Assembly (NCBI GenBank): GCA_001628405.1 | Contig: LURN01000009.1 | Coordinates: 1-59,416, forward strand | Direction of reading: 5' to 3' | DNA: 59,416 nt | Origin: Candidatus Thioglobus sp. REDSEA-S12_B1 | Lineage (GTDB): Bacteria; Pseudomonadota; Gammaproteobacteria; PS1; Pseudothioglobaceae | Part shown: one piece after another, positions 1 through 9,634 of the stretch | Numbering within the stretch: the stretch's first letter is position 1 | Layout: each line of letters starts with the position of its first letter | Made by a program: the position numbers and the translations under genes | Notes under the pieces: model-generated | The model's input: the letters and a program-made list of their open reading frames with translations, nothing else | The model's database searches: none | Told to the model about the DNA's origin: nothing

Positions 1-554
1 CTCTTAATGGAAATATTTCCTCTGTAGTGCTAACTGTTCCAACGGATGAGGCTGAAAAGATGCTTAATATGGATTCAGACAAATTTTGCCAGTTTGCTAG
101 TGATGGGTTTAATGGTAGTCTAGGAAAGATGGAGCAGATTGGGGATAGATTTTCATATCCTTTGGTAGGTGTTTATGCCCAAAAATTTAGATCAACGCGT
201 TTTGCATTGATTGGCGATGCAGCTGTAGGAATGCATCCTGTAACAGCGCATGGTTTTAATTTAGGTCTTAGGGGGCAGGATATTTTATCAAAATCAATTT
301 CCAAGGCTCTTAAAACTGGAAAAGACATAGGATCTGATCAAGTTTTAAAGGAATTTGAGAATAAACAAATTCATCTGTCTAGGTTGATGTATTTTGGAAC
401 CAATGGGGTTGTATCACTATTTACGAATGATGATGCTAAGGCAAAGCATATTCGCAAGCTTGTTTTGAAGTTTGCGGATCGATTTCCGCCAATAAAATCA
501 TTAATCACAAAGCATCTGACAGAATCAAAAAAAAGTAATTTAATCCCTTTTTAA
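1..554 (+). CDS. UbiH/UbiF/UbiM-family FAD-dependent hydroxylase, C-terminal part (5' end outside window)
   Basis: The reading frame is open to the left edge, so only the C-terminal ~184 residues are present; the GTG at 27 is internal. The segment [20 protein letters not shown] followed by NLGLRGQD is the FAD-ribityl-binding GD(x)nHP...GxNLG motif of p-hydroxybenzoate-hydroxylase-fold enzymes that hydroxylate the ubiquinone ring. The [13 protein letters not shown] variant recalls the UbiM subgroup, but without the N-terminal dinucleotide-binding domain I would not choose between UbiH, UbiF and UbiM. pdxH starts 10 bp downstream on the same strand, so the two are probably cotranscribed. Confidence 0.8.
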   Translation, partial: LNGNISSVVLTVPTDEAEKMLNMDSDKFCQFASDGFNGSLGKMEQIGDRFSYPLVGVYAQKFRSTRFALIGDAAVGMHPVTAHGFNLGLRGQDILSKSISKALKTGKDIGSDQVLKEFENKQIHLSRLMYFGTNGVVSLFTNDDAKAKHIRKLVLKFADRFPPIKSLITKHLTESKKSNLIPF

Positions 555-564
555 CGGAAATATT

Positions 565-1206
565 ATGGCAGAAGCAGGCGATTTAAGTAATCTAAGGAAA
601 GAATATCTCCAGAGCGGAATAACTAGAGATAATCTCCATGAAAGTCCAATTGAGCAGTTCTCATTATGGTTTTCTCAGGCAATGGAGGCAAATATAATAG
701 AGCCCTCTGCTATGAGTCTCGCAACGTCAGATGAATATATCGGGATAAGAACTGTTCTCCTTAAATACTTTGATGAAAAAGGGTTTGTATTTTTTACAAA
801 TTATGAATCCAAAAAATCTAAACAAATACAAAAAAACCCTCAGGCTGCAATTCTTTTTCCATGGTTAGCACTTGAGAGGCAGGTAAAGATTATTGGGTCA
901 GTTGAAAAAATTACAAAGATTGAGTCATTTAAGTATTTTTCTTCAAGGCCAAAGAATTCTCAGATAGGAGCCTGGGCATCAAAGCAATCATCAAGAATTT
1001 CCTCAAGATCGGTATTAGCCGAACAATTTGCTTCAATGAAAAAGAAGTTTTCAGATGGAGAGATCCCACTCCCTGATTTTTGGGGTGGTTACAGGGTTAT
1101 TCCTAAGAGTATTGAGTTCTGGCAAGGGCGTGAAAATAGACTTCACGATCGGTTTATCTATGAACTGAAGGCTGACAAGTGGATTATTAGTCGCTTGTCT
1201 CCCTGA
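565..1206 (+). CDS. pdxH: Pyridoxamine 5'-phosphate oxidase
   Basis: An FMN enzyme that oxidises pyridoxine/pyridoxamine 5'-phosphate to pyridoxal 5'-phosphate, the last step of vitamin B6 synthesis and salvage. At 213 aa it has the usual length. Visible family blocks are [20 protein letters not shown] (FMN-binding strand pair, ~res 62-81), [17 protein letters not shown] (~res 126-142) and the C-terminal signature [19 protein letters not shown] followed by RLHDR (~res 170-196). The start ATG lies 10 bp after the preceding stop behind a weak purine-rich stretch. Its 3' end overlaps the convergent aroE by 20 bp. PLP enzymes elsewhere in the window (argD, the class IV aminotransferase) would use its product. 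Confidence 0.96.
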   Translation: MAEAGDLSNLRKEYLQSGITRDNLHESPIEQFSLWFSQAMEANIIEPSAMSLATSDEYIGIRTVLLKYFDEKGFVFFTNYESKKSKQIQKNPQAAILFPWLALERQVKIIGSVEKITKIESFKYFSSRPKNSQIGAWASKQSSRISSRSVLAEQFASMKKKFSDGEIPLPDFWGGYRVIPKSIEFWQGRENRLHDRFIYELKADKWIISRLSP

Positions 1207-1999
1207 TTAATCTAATTACAGAATCTGTCTTTGGGCTTTTTCCATGCCAAAAGTTAAAAGAGAGCGCAGCCTGTTCGACTAGCATTCCAAGTCCGTCACT
1301 GACTTGTCGAGCTGAGTTCTCAAGTGCCCACTTCATAAATGGGGTTTGCATTCCGTACATCAAATCATAGCATAAAGCATCCTCGCATAGGCCACTTGGC
1401 AAGTCAAGCATACCCCCACCAATCGATGCACTGGTGGCATTAATAACAATATCGACAGGCTTAGGTTTGATTTGATGAATTCCAAATCCACAAACCTTCC
1501 CAAATTTTAAAAAATCATTTGCAAGTTTTATGGATTTTTCAGAAGTGCGATTCGCAAGCAATATTTTTTCAGGATTTTTGTCAAGTATAGGCTTAAGAAT
1601 TCCTTGAGTTGCACCACCAGCACCAATAATTAAAATTTCTTTTCCACCTAAGCTTTCACCCAAATTATTTTCAAGATCATTTACCAAGCCATTGCCATCA
1701 GTATTTTCACCATAAATTACTTTATTTTGTACTTTTATTGTGTTGACTGCGCCAGCTGCTCTAGCATTAGAAGTGAGCTCTTCACAGAAGTTAAAGGCAT
1801 CAAGTTTAAAGGGCACCGTTATATTAAAACCTAGCCCACCATCCTTTATAAATTCATTCGCAGTTAAAGCAAAATCACCAATAGGTGAAAGTATTTTTTC
1901 ATAAGACAACTCAATACCAAACTCATTTGCAAACTCATTATGAATCATAGGCGATAAGCTATGATTTATAGGATTACCAAAAACTGCAAATCTTTTCAT
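1187..1999 (-). CDS. aroE: Shikimate dehydrogenase (NADP+)
   Basis: Reduces 3-dehydroshikimate to shikimate in aromatic amino acid synthesis. At 270 aa it is typical of AroE. The N-terminal substrate domain has [14 protein letters not shown] (res 8-21), catalytic Lys65 in NITVPFK and Asp101 in NTDG. The Rossmann loop GAGGATQG is at res 126-133 and the NADP phosphate-binding NRTSEKS at ~150-156. The C-terminal [19 protein letters not shown] is the family's closing signature. It begins 6 bp after the rne stop on the same strand, so it is likely cotranscribed with rne, an unusual partnership that probably reflects compaction. Start ATG fits the conserved [10 protein letters not shown] opening. 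Confidence 0.97.
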   Translation of the reverse strand: MKRFAVFGNPINHSLSPMIHNEFANEFGIELSYEKILSPIGDFALTANEFIKDGGLGFNITVPFKLDAFNFCEELTSNARAAGAVNTIKVQNKVIYGENTDGNGLVNDLENNLGESLGGKEILIIGAGGATQGILKPILDKNPEKILLANRTSEKSIKLANDFLKFGKVCGFGIHQIKPKPVDIVINATSASIGGGMLDLPSGLCEDALCYDLMYGMQTPFMKWALENSARQVSDGLGMLVEQAALSFNFWHGKSPKTDSVIRLIRETSD

Positions 2000-2005
2000 A
2001 GAGTC

Positions 2006-4159
2006 TTAAGAAGCTTTTTCATTGGCACTATTGGCGGAGCTAGAATCAACTTTTTCTGAATTATCGTTCTCTAATTTATCCTTAGTAGCTTTACTTTCTT
2101 TCTTGGGCGATTTTTTTGCCGGCTTTCGAGTAGATTTAGTGCTTTTATTATCTTTGGTTTGATTTTTTTCAATAGGCTTTGATGCTTTATTCTCTGCTGG
2201 TTCCAGTGCTTTATTCTCTGCTGGTGTAGATACCTTTTTATCAGCGGATTTATTATTTGAATCAGTATTCAAATTATTTTTTTGGTTCCTATTCCTATTC
2301 CTGTTTCTATTTTGATTATTTCTGTTTCTTTGGTTCTCGTTTTTAGCATCATTTGGTGCTGTATTTGAATTATCAGCATTTTTAGAGCTCTCTTGAGAGT
2401 TTTTGTTCTGATTCCTACTCTGATTCCTACTCTGATTCCTACTCTGATTCCTACTTCTGTTTCGGTTTTGAGGCCTTGCATTTTTAGGTTTCTGAGCAAC
2501 CTTTTTTTCTGAAGAAAAAATTTCAGCTAATTTGCTCATAAAAGAGATTTTCTTTTCAGGCATTTTTGTTGAAGGTTGATTGGTTGAAATTGCTGGAATA
2601 TCAGGCTTATCAATATAGTTAATGACGTTTGGATTCTCCTGAGGCCTGGATATTGCTTGAAAGCTCTTATGGTGTGAGCTTTTATTCCCTTTTTGTTTAT
2701 TTACTGTGTAATGCGGAAAGTGCATATACTGGTTAGGAAGAAGTGTAATTTTAATTTGATGTTTTTCCTCCATATTGTTTATGTGTTGTCTCTTCTCGTT
2801 CAATAAATAAGTAATGACTTCAACACTTGATTGAATGGTTATATCTCCATTAGTTTTGTTGGAATTTAGGTTGTCCTCAAGTTGACGAATAATTCTTAAG
2901 GCAAGTGATGGTATCGTTGGATTGGTTCCACTTCCATTGCAGACTGTACAAGTTTTTCCCGTCGACTCAAGAACTGAATTCATAAGCCTCTGCCTGGATA
3001 ATTCAAGTAAGCCAAATCTCGAAATTGTTCCAATCTGGACACGAGCCCTGTCATTAGCAGTGGCCTTTTCCATTAGTTTCTCAATTGAAACTCTGTTTGC
3101 CTCGGATGCCATATCAATAAAGTCAATAACAACAAGGCCCCCAATATCTCTTAACTGTAATTGAAGTGCAATTTCCTCAGCAGCATCCAGATTAGCTTTG
3201 TATGCAGTATCTTCAATACTGACTCCTTTAGTAGCTCTGGCTGAGTTAATATCAATCGCAGTAAGCGCTTCGGTAGCATCAAATACTATTGTTGCACCTG
3301 ACTTTAATGCAACTTCTCTGTTAAAAACATTTTTGACTTGAGATTCAACACTCATATGGGCAAAAAGTGAGTGGTCAGTTACATCAAAAAACTTAATCTT
3401 ATCGAGATAATGCGGCATAACAAAATTAATAAAGTCTCTAGCTTTTTGATAAGTTTCCAGATCATCAATAATGACACTATCAGTATCTTCTCTCAGGTAA
3501 TCCCTGAGTGCTCTTACAGTAATATCGCTCTCTTGATAAATCAAAAAAGGACCATCCTGATTTTTTGTAGCTGTTTTAATTGACTTCCAAAGCTGAGTTA
3601 AGTGGTCTACTTCCCACTGAAGTTCACTTACACCTCTTCCAGCACCTTCAGTACGAATAATGAGACCTGAGTGCTTAGGCACATCAAGTTTAGGTAGTAT
3701 TTTTTTCAAGTCCTGACGATCAGATGCACTAATTTGTCTTGAGATTCCAGAGCTTTTTGGATTATTGGGAGTGAGAATCATATATGCACCAGCTAAGTTG
3801 ATATATGTACTTAGAGCAGCGCCTTTATTACCTCGCTCTTCCTTTTCAACCTGAATGATGATGTCTTGCCCCTCTTTAAGGACATCACTGATTGTTAATT
3901 TTTCTCCCTTAGGTTTAACGCCTTCCGCAAAGAAAGGGGAAACCTCTTTAAAGGGAAGAAAGCCATGTTTTTCTTTACCATAGTCGACGAAAGCAGCCTC
4001 AAGTGACTGTTCAACTCGAGAAATTTTTGCCTTGTATATGTTGCCTTTAGTTTTACGATTAAGGCTGGTTTCTATGTCAAGATTGGTAAGCTTTTGATTC
4101 TTGACAATGGCCACCCGGATCTCTTCCTTGTGGGTAGCGTTTATGAGAATGTGATTCAT
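2006..4159 (-). CDS. rne: Ribonuclease E (endoribonuclease, degradosome scaffold type)
   Basis: Single-strand-specific endoribonuclease that initiates mRNA decay and matures rRNA and tRNA. The 717-aa product aligns with the E. coli RNase E catalytic half without numbering shift: S1 region (NIYKAKISRVEQSLEAAFVDYG, shown as res 40-61), catalytic Asp303 (TAIDINSARATKG) and Asp346 (VVIDFIDM), and the zinc-link Cys404/Cys407 (CTVC). Residues after ~510 are a low-complexity tail rich in Asn, Arg, Lys and Gln, including an RNQS repeat, as expected for the disordered RNA-binding scaffold arm. This tail excludes the shorter RNase G. The tail is shorter than in E. coli. The SD (AGGAC) lies 6 nt before the ATG, inside a hairpin. 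Confidence 0.96.
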   Translation of the reverse strand: MNHILINATHKEEIRVAIVKNQKLTNLDIETSLNRKTKGNIYKAKISRVEQSLEAAFVDYGKEKHGFLPFKEVSPFFAEGVKPKGEKLTISDVLKEGQDIIIQVEKEERGNKGAALSTYINLAGAYMILTPNNPKSSGISRQISASDRQDLKKILPKLDVPKHSGLIIRTEGAGRGVSELQWEVDHLTQLWKSIKTATKNQDGPFLIYQESDITVRALRDYLREDTDSVIIDDLETYQKARDFINFVMPHYLDKIKFFDVTDHSLFAHMSVESQVKNVFNREVALKSGATIVFDATEALTAIDINSARATKGVSIEDTAYKANLDAAEEIALQLQLRDIGGLVVIDFIDMASEANRVSIEKLMEKATANDRARVQIGTISRFGLLELSRQRLMNSVLESTGKTCTVCNGSGTNPTIPSLALRIIRQLEDNLNSNKTNGDITIQSSVEVITYLLNEKRQHINNMEEKHQIKITLLPNQYMHFPHYTVNKQKGNKSSHHKSFQAISRPQENPNVINYIDKPDIPAISTNQPSTKMPEKKISFMSKLAEIFSSEKKVAQKPKNARPQNRNRSRNQSRNQSRNQSRNQNKNSQESSKNADNSNTAPNDAKNENQRNRNNQNRNRNRNRNQKNNLNTDSNNKSADKKVSTPAENKALEPAENKASKPIEKNQTKDNKSTKSTRKPAKKSPKKESKATKDKLENDNSEKVDSSSANSANEKAS
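2409..2456 (-). repeat. 12-bp tandem repeat in the rne tail (4 units)
   Basis: Four head-to-tail copies of the 12-mer tgattcctactc (plus-strand sense); the fourth differs at its last base. On the coding strand each unit encodes Arg-Asn-Gln-Ser, giving an (RNQS)-type array in the disordered C-terminal arm of RNase E. The unit is a multiple of three, so copy changes would keep the frame. Likely variable in copy number between strains. Confidence 0.9.
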
Positions 4160-4397
4160 TATAAAGTCCTGTTATATCTGGACTATTGAGCACATGCATA
4201 GCTTCAACGCTTAAGCATTGAATAGGAATAAAGTTTTGATTTTGAAGATTCATCAATATCTAAATAAGTTCTGTATGCGGCACCAATAAGCCCATAAAAA
4301 ATAGTTCGTTACAATATTTCCTTTTGTTTTATTTTGAAATAATTGTAAAAAAATTCTTGTTGGTCGATAAATAATATTCGACATCTTTATTATATCA
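4160..4397 (-). promoter_or_regulatory. rne promoter and ~220-nt structured 5' leader
   Basis: On the minus strand an extended -10 (TGATATAAT, 4389-4397) would start transcription near 4382. The transcript would open with an inverted repeat, 4363-4367 with 4378-4382 (GTCGA/TCGAC). A 6-bp hairpin CAATGC-TTAA-GCGTTG lies at 4205-4220, and a 5-bp hairpin AGTCC/GGACT at 4165-4184 covers the AGGAC Shine-Dalgarno. A long folded leader is known to mediate autoregulation of rne in E. coli; the same role here is inference. No convincing -35 box was seen. This explains the 259-bp gap; I found no gene in it. Confidence 0.5.
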
Positions 4398-4419
4398 CAA
4401 GTTGACCTACAGATAATTC

Positions 4420-5139
4420 TTACTGGTTGAGAGTTCTACCACCATCTATATTGATAATTTGTCCAGTGATGTATTCAGAATTTGCTAAAAATAAGACCGT
4501 ATCAGCTATATCTTGAGGAGAGCCTTGTTTATTAAGAGCTATCCTCTCAAGCATAAGTTTTTTTTCTAAGTCTGAGATCTCAGCGCTAGCTTCAGGCCAA
4601 AGGATTGACCCTGGTGAAACGCCATTGACTCTTACACTAGGTGCAAGCTCCTTGGCTAAAGTTTGAGTCATCATTTTCAGCCCAGCCTTTGAGATATTGT
4701 AAACAGCATGATTCTTTAAGGGTCTCTCCGAGTGGATATCAATAATATTAATAATAGAACCACTGGTTGATGATAATTTTTCACTTAGTCCCCTAGATAG
4801 GAAAAAAGGTGCTCTTAAGTTGACATTAAGGACTTCATCCCAAACTTTAATGTCAGAGTCTTCGACAGACTTAGGATAAAAAACAGATGCATTATTCACC
4901 AGTAAATCTAGTGAATCAATAGAATCAACTATAGATTTGATGCTATCAATACTATTGAGATTTCCTGAGACGACTTCTACAGTATTTTTTCGCTTTGAGT
5001 TGAGTTTTTCACTTAGAATTTCAGCTTTTTCAAGTGACTCATTGCAATGAATAATAATCTTAAAATTGTTATCATGAAGTGTTTTGGCGATTTGTGCCCC
5101 AATTCGAGCTGCACCACCTGTAACTAATGCTGTTTTCAT
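4420..5139 (-). CDS. Pteridine-reductase-like short-chain dehydrogenase (FolM/PTR1 type)
   Basis: A 239-aa SDR with the N-terminal NADPH motif TGGAARIGAQIA (res 8-19) and NNASV (res 82-86). The catalytic residues are Asp134, Tyr147 and Lys151: the position usually held by Ser is Asp in NIIDIHSERP. PTR1 pteridine reductases use the same Asp-Tyr-Lys set with the same 13 and 4 residue spacing, and share the closing DGGRTL-type end. It probably reduces dihydrofolate or dihydromonapterin. It is divergent from the MidA-type methyltransferase across 86 bp that must hold both promoters. Substrate is inferred; a generic SDR is the alternative. Confidence 0.75.
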   Translation of the reverse strand: MKTALVTGGAARIGAQIAKTLHDNNFKIIIHCNESLEKAEILSEKLNSKRKNTVEVVSGNLNSIDSIKSIVDSIDSLDLLVNNASVFYPKSVEDSDIKVWDEVLNVNLRAPFFLSRGLSEKLSSTSGSIINIIDIHSERPLKNHAVYNISKAGLKMMTQTLAKELAPSVRVNGVSPGSILWPEASAEISDLEKKLMLERIALNKQGSPQDIADTVLFLANSEYITGQIINIDGGRTLNQ

Positions 5140-5225
5140 CTTTAGTCTTTTTGGTAAATAAATTTAATGTATTTTTGGTTTTATGAAGAATATTAAGTGC
5201 TCTCAGTATAAAATAATTTTTACTT

Positions 5226-6317
5226 ATGAGTCTCGAAAATATTATAGCTAAAAGCATCAAAGAAAATAACAATCCCATTGGATTTGATGTCTTTATGAAT
5301 CAAGCGTTATATCATCAAGAATTTGGTTACTACCGTTCTAACAAAACCATCTTTGGACATAAGGGGGACTTTATTACTTCTCCTGAAGTCTCAGACCTTT
5401 TTGGCTTTTGTCTTGCCAGGCAATGTAAACAAGTACTTAATGGTGGAGACATTCTAGAATTTGGGGCTGGAAGTGGTATTCTTGCAGCGCAGATACTCTT
5501 TGAGCTTGGAAGATTGAAATCTCTTCCGAAGAAATATTTTATTATTGAGCTGAGCGCTAAGCTTAGGTTCACCCAAAAGGAAACAATCAAAAAAATCTTA
5601 CCCGAACTACTTGATCGCGTTGAGTGGCTTACTGAGCTCCCTAAAAAATTTAAAGGCGTGGTCATTGCCAATGAGGTTTTAGATGCATTTCCAGTTAAAC
5701 GCATAAGTTTTTCTAATGGTAATTTTTACGAAATGGGTGTGGATTTTATTGATGGAAAATTTAAGTGGGTAAGACTTAATGAGCCCTTGATAAGCTCAAT
5801 TATTCCATCGTCTGTAGATTTTCAGGAGGGTTATACGACAGAAATAAGCCTCCAGTCAAGCGCATGGATTAAATCGATTTTTGGTTTCTTGACTGAAGGG
5901 ATAGTCTTATTGATAGATTACGGAATGACTGGACCTGAGTATTTCCATCCTCAAAGAAGCCAAGGAACTCTAAAGTGTTTTTCTAAGCATAAATCAAATG
6001 ATGACCCATTTATAGATATTGGCAAGCAAGACATTACAGCATCGGTAAACTTTAGTAATGTTGCAAGTAGCGCAAAGGATTGCGGCTTTGAAATATCCGG
6101 CTACACCACGCAGTCAATGTTTTTAATTTCTTTGGGTATAGACGATTACCTAAAAAATGAAGAGAATGAAGAAAAAAGAAGAAAAATTGCTCAAGAAATT
6201 AAGCAGCTCGTATTGCCAGGTGCTATGGGAGAAGTCTTTAAAGTATTAGCTTTAAGTAAGAAACAATCATTAAAATTGGAAGGCTTTAAAGAGCTAGACT
6301 TAACAAATAGGCTTTAG
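5226..6317 (+). CDS. MidA/NDUFAF7-family SAM-dependent methyltransferase
   Basis: A 363-aa protein of the DUF185/MidA family, whose mitochondrial member NDUFAF7 methylates an arginine of a complex I subunit. Visible blocks: FMNQALYHQEFGYYRS (res ~19-34), GDFITSPEVSDLFGF (res ~41-55), the SAM-binding glycine loop ILEFGAGSGILAAQIL (res ~76-91) and the post-motif VIANEVLDAFPVKR (res ~145-158). The bacterial substrate is not established. It heads a plus-strand run: uppP begins 9 bp after its stop. Confidence 0.85.
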   Translation: MSLENIIAKSIKENNNPIGFDVFMNQALYHQEFGYYRSNKTIFGHKGDFITSPEVSDLFGFCLARQCKQVLNGGDILEFGAGSGILAAQILFELGRLKSLPKKYFIIELSAKLRFTQKETIKKILPELLDRVEWLTELPKKFKGVVIANEVLDAFPVKRISFSNGNFYEMGVDFIDGKFKWVRLNEPLISSIIPSSVDFQEGYTTEISLQSSAWIKSIFGFLTEGIVLLIDYGMTGPEYFHPQRSQGTLKCFSKHKSNDDPFIDIGKQDITASVNFSNVASSAKDCGFEISGYTTQSMFLISLGIDDYLKNEENEEKRRKIAQEIKQLVLPGAMGEVFKVLALSKKQSLKLEGFKELDLTNRL

Positions 6318-6326
6318 AATTAATTT

Positions 6327-7121
6327 ATGGATATTTTTCAAGCAATAATCTTAGCTTTTATTCAAGGTTTGACAGAGTTCTTACCTGTATCCTCATCAGC
6401 TCACCTAGTTATTCTTCCAAAGTTTTTTGATTGGCCTGACCAAGGCTTGGCTTTTGATGTTGTTCTTCATTTTGCCTCCCTTTGTGCAGTCATCATCTAT
6501 TACAGGACTTCGATCGCTACTCTTGTACAAGATTTTTTCTCATCTATATCTAGCAGAAAAATGCAAGGCGATTCATTTCTAGCTTGGGGCGTTTTATTGG
6601 GAACTATTCCAGTTGGCTTGGCAGGTCTTTTTTTGAATGACTTTGTTGAAATGAATCTAAGGAGTTTTCAAGTAGTAGCCTACGCAACTATTTTCTTTGG
6701 CGTTGCACTTGGTCTTTCTGATATTTTTCATAGAGTCAGAAACATGAATCGCGAAGTGATTCGAGGAAGCGATATTGTAATTGTTGGGTGCTTTCAGGCT
6801 CTAGCTCTAATTCCTGGAACCTCTCGCGCGGGTATCACGATCACTGCAGCACTCCTGATAGGTCTATCCAGAAAGCTGTCCATTAAGTTTGCTTTTTTGC
6901 TCTCAATCCCAGTGATAAGTCTGGCAACTATTATGAAGCTTTTTGAACTTTCTAATCAGTACCAGCAGGTTAACTGGTTGTTGCTATTGTTTGGTTTTGC
7001 TATTGCATTTCTGACATCTTATTTTACAATTGTATTTTTTATTAAGTTGGTTGAAAGAATTGGCTTTCTCCCGTTTGTTGTTTATAGAATTTTTCTTGGA
7101 GCACTTCTATTTCTAATCTAA
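6327..7121 (+). CDS. uppP: Undecaprenyl-diphosphatase (UppP/BacA)
   Basis: Integral inner-membrane phosphatase that dephosphorylates undecaprenyl pyrophosphate, recycling the lipid carrier for peptidoglycan and O-antigen synthesis. At 264 aa with about seven to eight hydrophobic segments it has the family length. The two diagnostic motifs are present: FIQGLTEFLPVSSSAHL near the N terminus, with the essential Glu17, and PGTSRAGITITAALLIGLSRK-type arginine loop in the second half (PGTSRAG at ~res 158-164). Its stop overlaps the pepN start by one base (TAATG), indicating translational coupling. Confidence 0.97.
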   Translation: MDIFQAIILAFIQGLTEFLPVSSSAHLVILPKFFDWPDQGLAFDVVLHFASLCAVIIYYRTSIATLVQDFFSSISSRKMQGDSFLAWGVLLGTIPVGLAGLFLNDFVEMNLRSFQVVAYATIFFGVALGLSDIFHRVRNMNREVIRGSDIVIVGCFQALALIPGTSRAGITITAALLIGLSRKLSIKFAFLLSIPVISLATIMKLFELSNQYQQVNWLLLLFGFAIAFLTSYFTIVFFIKLVERIGFLPFVVYRIFLGALLFLI

Positions 7122-9634
7122 TGCCACAACCAATCTATAGAGAAGATTATGAGCCAAGCACTCATTTAATCAAGACAACAGAGCTTGATTTCAATCTTGG
7201 TGATGATGAAACAATTGTTGAATCTAAAATTGTTTTTTACAAAAACCCAATCGTAACGAGGCCAGTTGATGAGTTGTTTTTAAATGGTGAGTCGCTAGAA
7301 CTTTTATCAATCAAGGTTGATGGATTAAGCGCCAATTATGAACTCAAAGATGATGGACTCTTTTTACTAAACCCGCCTGATAAGTTTGTGCTAGAGGTCA
7401 AGGTTAAAATTCATCCAGAGAGTAAAACGGACTTAAATGGTCTCTACCAGTCAAGCGGTAATTTTTGCACCCAATGTGAAGCGATGGGTTTTAGGCAAAT
7501 TACTTATTATCTTGATAGGCCTGATGTCTTAAGTGTTTTTACTACCAAAATCAATGCCAATCGAAACCATTATCCTGTTCTACTGAGTAATGGAAACTTA
7601 ATAGAGGATTCAAAAAACTTTTCTGTCTGGCATGACCCTGCACCAAAGCCATGCTATCTTTTTGCTTTGGTTGCTGGAAAGCTTGATTTTCTGCAGGATG
7701 AATTTATAACCGCAACGGGTAGGAAGGTTGATTTAAGGCTTTATGTTGAGCCTCACAATATGCATAAAACATCTTTTGCAATGGAGTCACTTAAAAAGGC
7801 ATTTGCTTGGGATGAAGAAAGATTTAATCTGAGTTACGATTTAGATATTTACATGATTGTTGCTGTTGATGATTTCAATATGGGGGCAATGGAAAACAAG
7901 GGTTTAAACATATTTAATTCAGATTGCGTCCTTGCAGACAAAGAATCAACAACTGACTCAAGCTTTGTAAGAATCGAATCCATAATTGGTCATGAGTATT
8001 TCCATAATTGGACTGGTAACAGGGTAACCTGTCGGGACTGGTTTCAGCTCAGTTTAAAGGAAGGCCTGACAGTTTTTAGAGATCAAGAGTTTTCTTCCGA
8101 TCTAAGGTCAAGGGCTATTCAAAGAATTTCTGATGTTATTCAGCTTAAGACAAGGCAGTTTGCTGAGGACTCAGGACCCATGTCTCACCCTGTCAGACCA
8201 GAGTCTTATATCTCAATGGATAACTTCTATACCTCTACCGTCTACGAGAAAGGGGCTGAGGTTATTCGAATGATACATACCATCCTTGGTGAAGAAGGTT
8301 TTCAGAAAGGTATGAAATTATACTTTCAAAGACATGACGGAGACGCAGTTACCATTGATGATTTTGTTGCCAGTATGGCAGATGCGAATAATAGCAATTT
8401 TGAAAGCTTTATGCCCTGGTACTCTGAACCAGGAACGCCTGAGGTAGGTTTCCAAGACGAGTATGATTCAGATGCAAAAGTTTATACTGCAACATTTACT
8501 CAAAATAACCTTAAAACACCATTCATGATTCCAAATCGTTTTGGCTTAATAGGGCAGGATGGTCATGAGATTAAATCTGGAATGGTGGTAATTGATGAGC
8601 TCGTCAAAACGATTTCATTTGAAAATATTCCGAGTAAGCCGACTCCATCTTGGTTTAGGGGTTTTTCAGCACCAATCAAATTTAACTCTCAAATGACAAC
8701 GAATGAGAAGATATTTTTGGTGTCAAACGATACTGATCCTTTCAATCGATGGGATCAGGTTCAAAGCCTTTGGTTAGATTTCATCCTAAATCCAGAGTTT
8801 GTCTCTAAAAAAGAGCTATTTAGAATGATTGAAAATCTAATGTCTAAAGAAAATGATTTAGCACTTTTGTCAGAGATGATGAGTCTTCCTTCTGAGCAAA
8901 TCATTCATCAAAATGTGAGTGAAATTGATGTTGAGGACGTCCACAATAGAAGAAACAACTCCTATCTTGAAATTGGAAATAAATTTAAGGATGTTTTTTT
9001 AGAAGCCTATGAAAAATTGAATACCAAGAAGTCTTTTGACCTCTCTCCAGTCTCTGTTGCTGAGCGCTCATTCAAAAATATATGTCTGGTCTATCTAACA
9101 AGACTCGGTGAATTTGATATCGCTTATCAGCAATTTATCAGTGCAGATTGTATGACTGATCAGTATGGCGCATTTCAATCTCTATTAAGTGCAGAAAATT
9201 CATACCGAGATGAGGTGATTGAACGTTTCTATCATCAGCATCGCTCAGATGTTCAGGTGATGGATAAATGGTTTAGTGCACAAGCTATATCTTCACTCAC
9301 ATCCGTTAGTGATATTAGAAATCTAATGAAGCATAAGTTGTTTACCATAAAGAACCCAAATAGAGTTCGATCGGTTATTGGTTCCTTTAGTCAAAACTAT
9401 ATACAGTTTCATTGTCAAGATGGCTATGAGCTTATGAGTGAAGTTGTCATTGAGTTAGATGATTTGAACCCGCAGATTGCTGCAAGGTTTGCTGGTATTT
9501 TTAATCACTGGAGGCGCTTTATCCCCAAGTATTCAAAACTTCAAGAGCTTCAGATTAAGTCAATCATTGATAGAGATAAAATTTCAAAAGATGTTTTTGA
9601 GATTGTTCAATCTGCAATTAAAGGGAAGCAATAA
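7121..9634 (+). CDS. pepN: Aminopeptidase N (M1 zinc metallopeptidase)
   Basis: Cytoplasmic M1 aminopeptidase that removes N-terminal residues from peptides. The 837-aa length is near the ~870 aa of E. coli PepN. The exopeptidase motif GAMEN is at res ~255-259; the zinc site HEYFH is at 291-295, with the third ligand Glu in KEGLTVFRDQEF about 19 residues later, and WTGNRVTCRDWFQLSLKEG conserved around it. The long helical C-terminal domain is complete. It overlaps uppP by 1 bp and pncC by 1 bp. Confidence 0.97.
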   Translation: MPQPIYREDYEPSTHLIKTTELDFNLGDDETIVESKIVFYKNPIVTRPVDELFLNGESLELLSIKVDGLSANYELKDDGLFLLNPPDKFVLEVKVKIHPESKTDLNGLYQSSGNFCTQCEAMGFRQITYYLDRPDVLSVFTTKINANRNHYPVLLSNGNLIEDSKNFSVWHDPAPKPCYLFALVAGKLDFLQDEFITATGRKVDLRLYVEPHNMHKTSFAMESLKKAFAWDEERFNLSYDLDIYMIVAVDDFNMGAMENKGLNIFNSDCVLADKESTTDSSFVRIESIIGHEYFHNWTGNRVTCRDWFQLSLKEGLTVFRDQEFSSDLRSRAIQRISDVIQLKTRQFAEDSGPMSHPVRPESYISMDNFYTSTVYEKGAEVIRMIHTILGEEGFQKGMKLYFQRHDGDAVTIDDFVASMADANNSNFESFMPWYSEPGTPEVGFQDEYDSDAKVYTATFTQNNLKTPFMIPNRFGLIGQDGHEIKSGMVVIDELVKTISFENIPSKPTPSWFRGFSAPIKFNSQMTTNEKIFLVSNDTDPFNRWDQVQSLWLDFILNPEFVSKKELFRMIENLMSKENDLALLSEMMSLPSEQIIHQNVSEIDVEDVHNRRNNSYLEIGNKFKDVFLEAYEKLNTKKSFDLSPVSVAERSFKNICLVYLTRLGEFDIAYQQFISADCMTDQYGAFQSLLSAENSYRDEVIERFYHQHRSDVQVMDKWFSAQAISSLTSVSDIRNLMKHKLFTIKNPNRVRSVIGSFSQNYIQFHCQDGYELMSEVVIELDDLNPQIAARFAGIFNHWRRFIPKYSKLQELQIKSIIDRDKISKDVFEIVQSAIKGKQ

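Noticed and set aside
4221..4330. Possible short minus-strand coding remnant upstream of rne (about 27 codons with protein-like composition)
   Set aside because: It has no start codon after the preceding stop, no SD and no recognisable homology; the region is better explained as rne leader.
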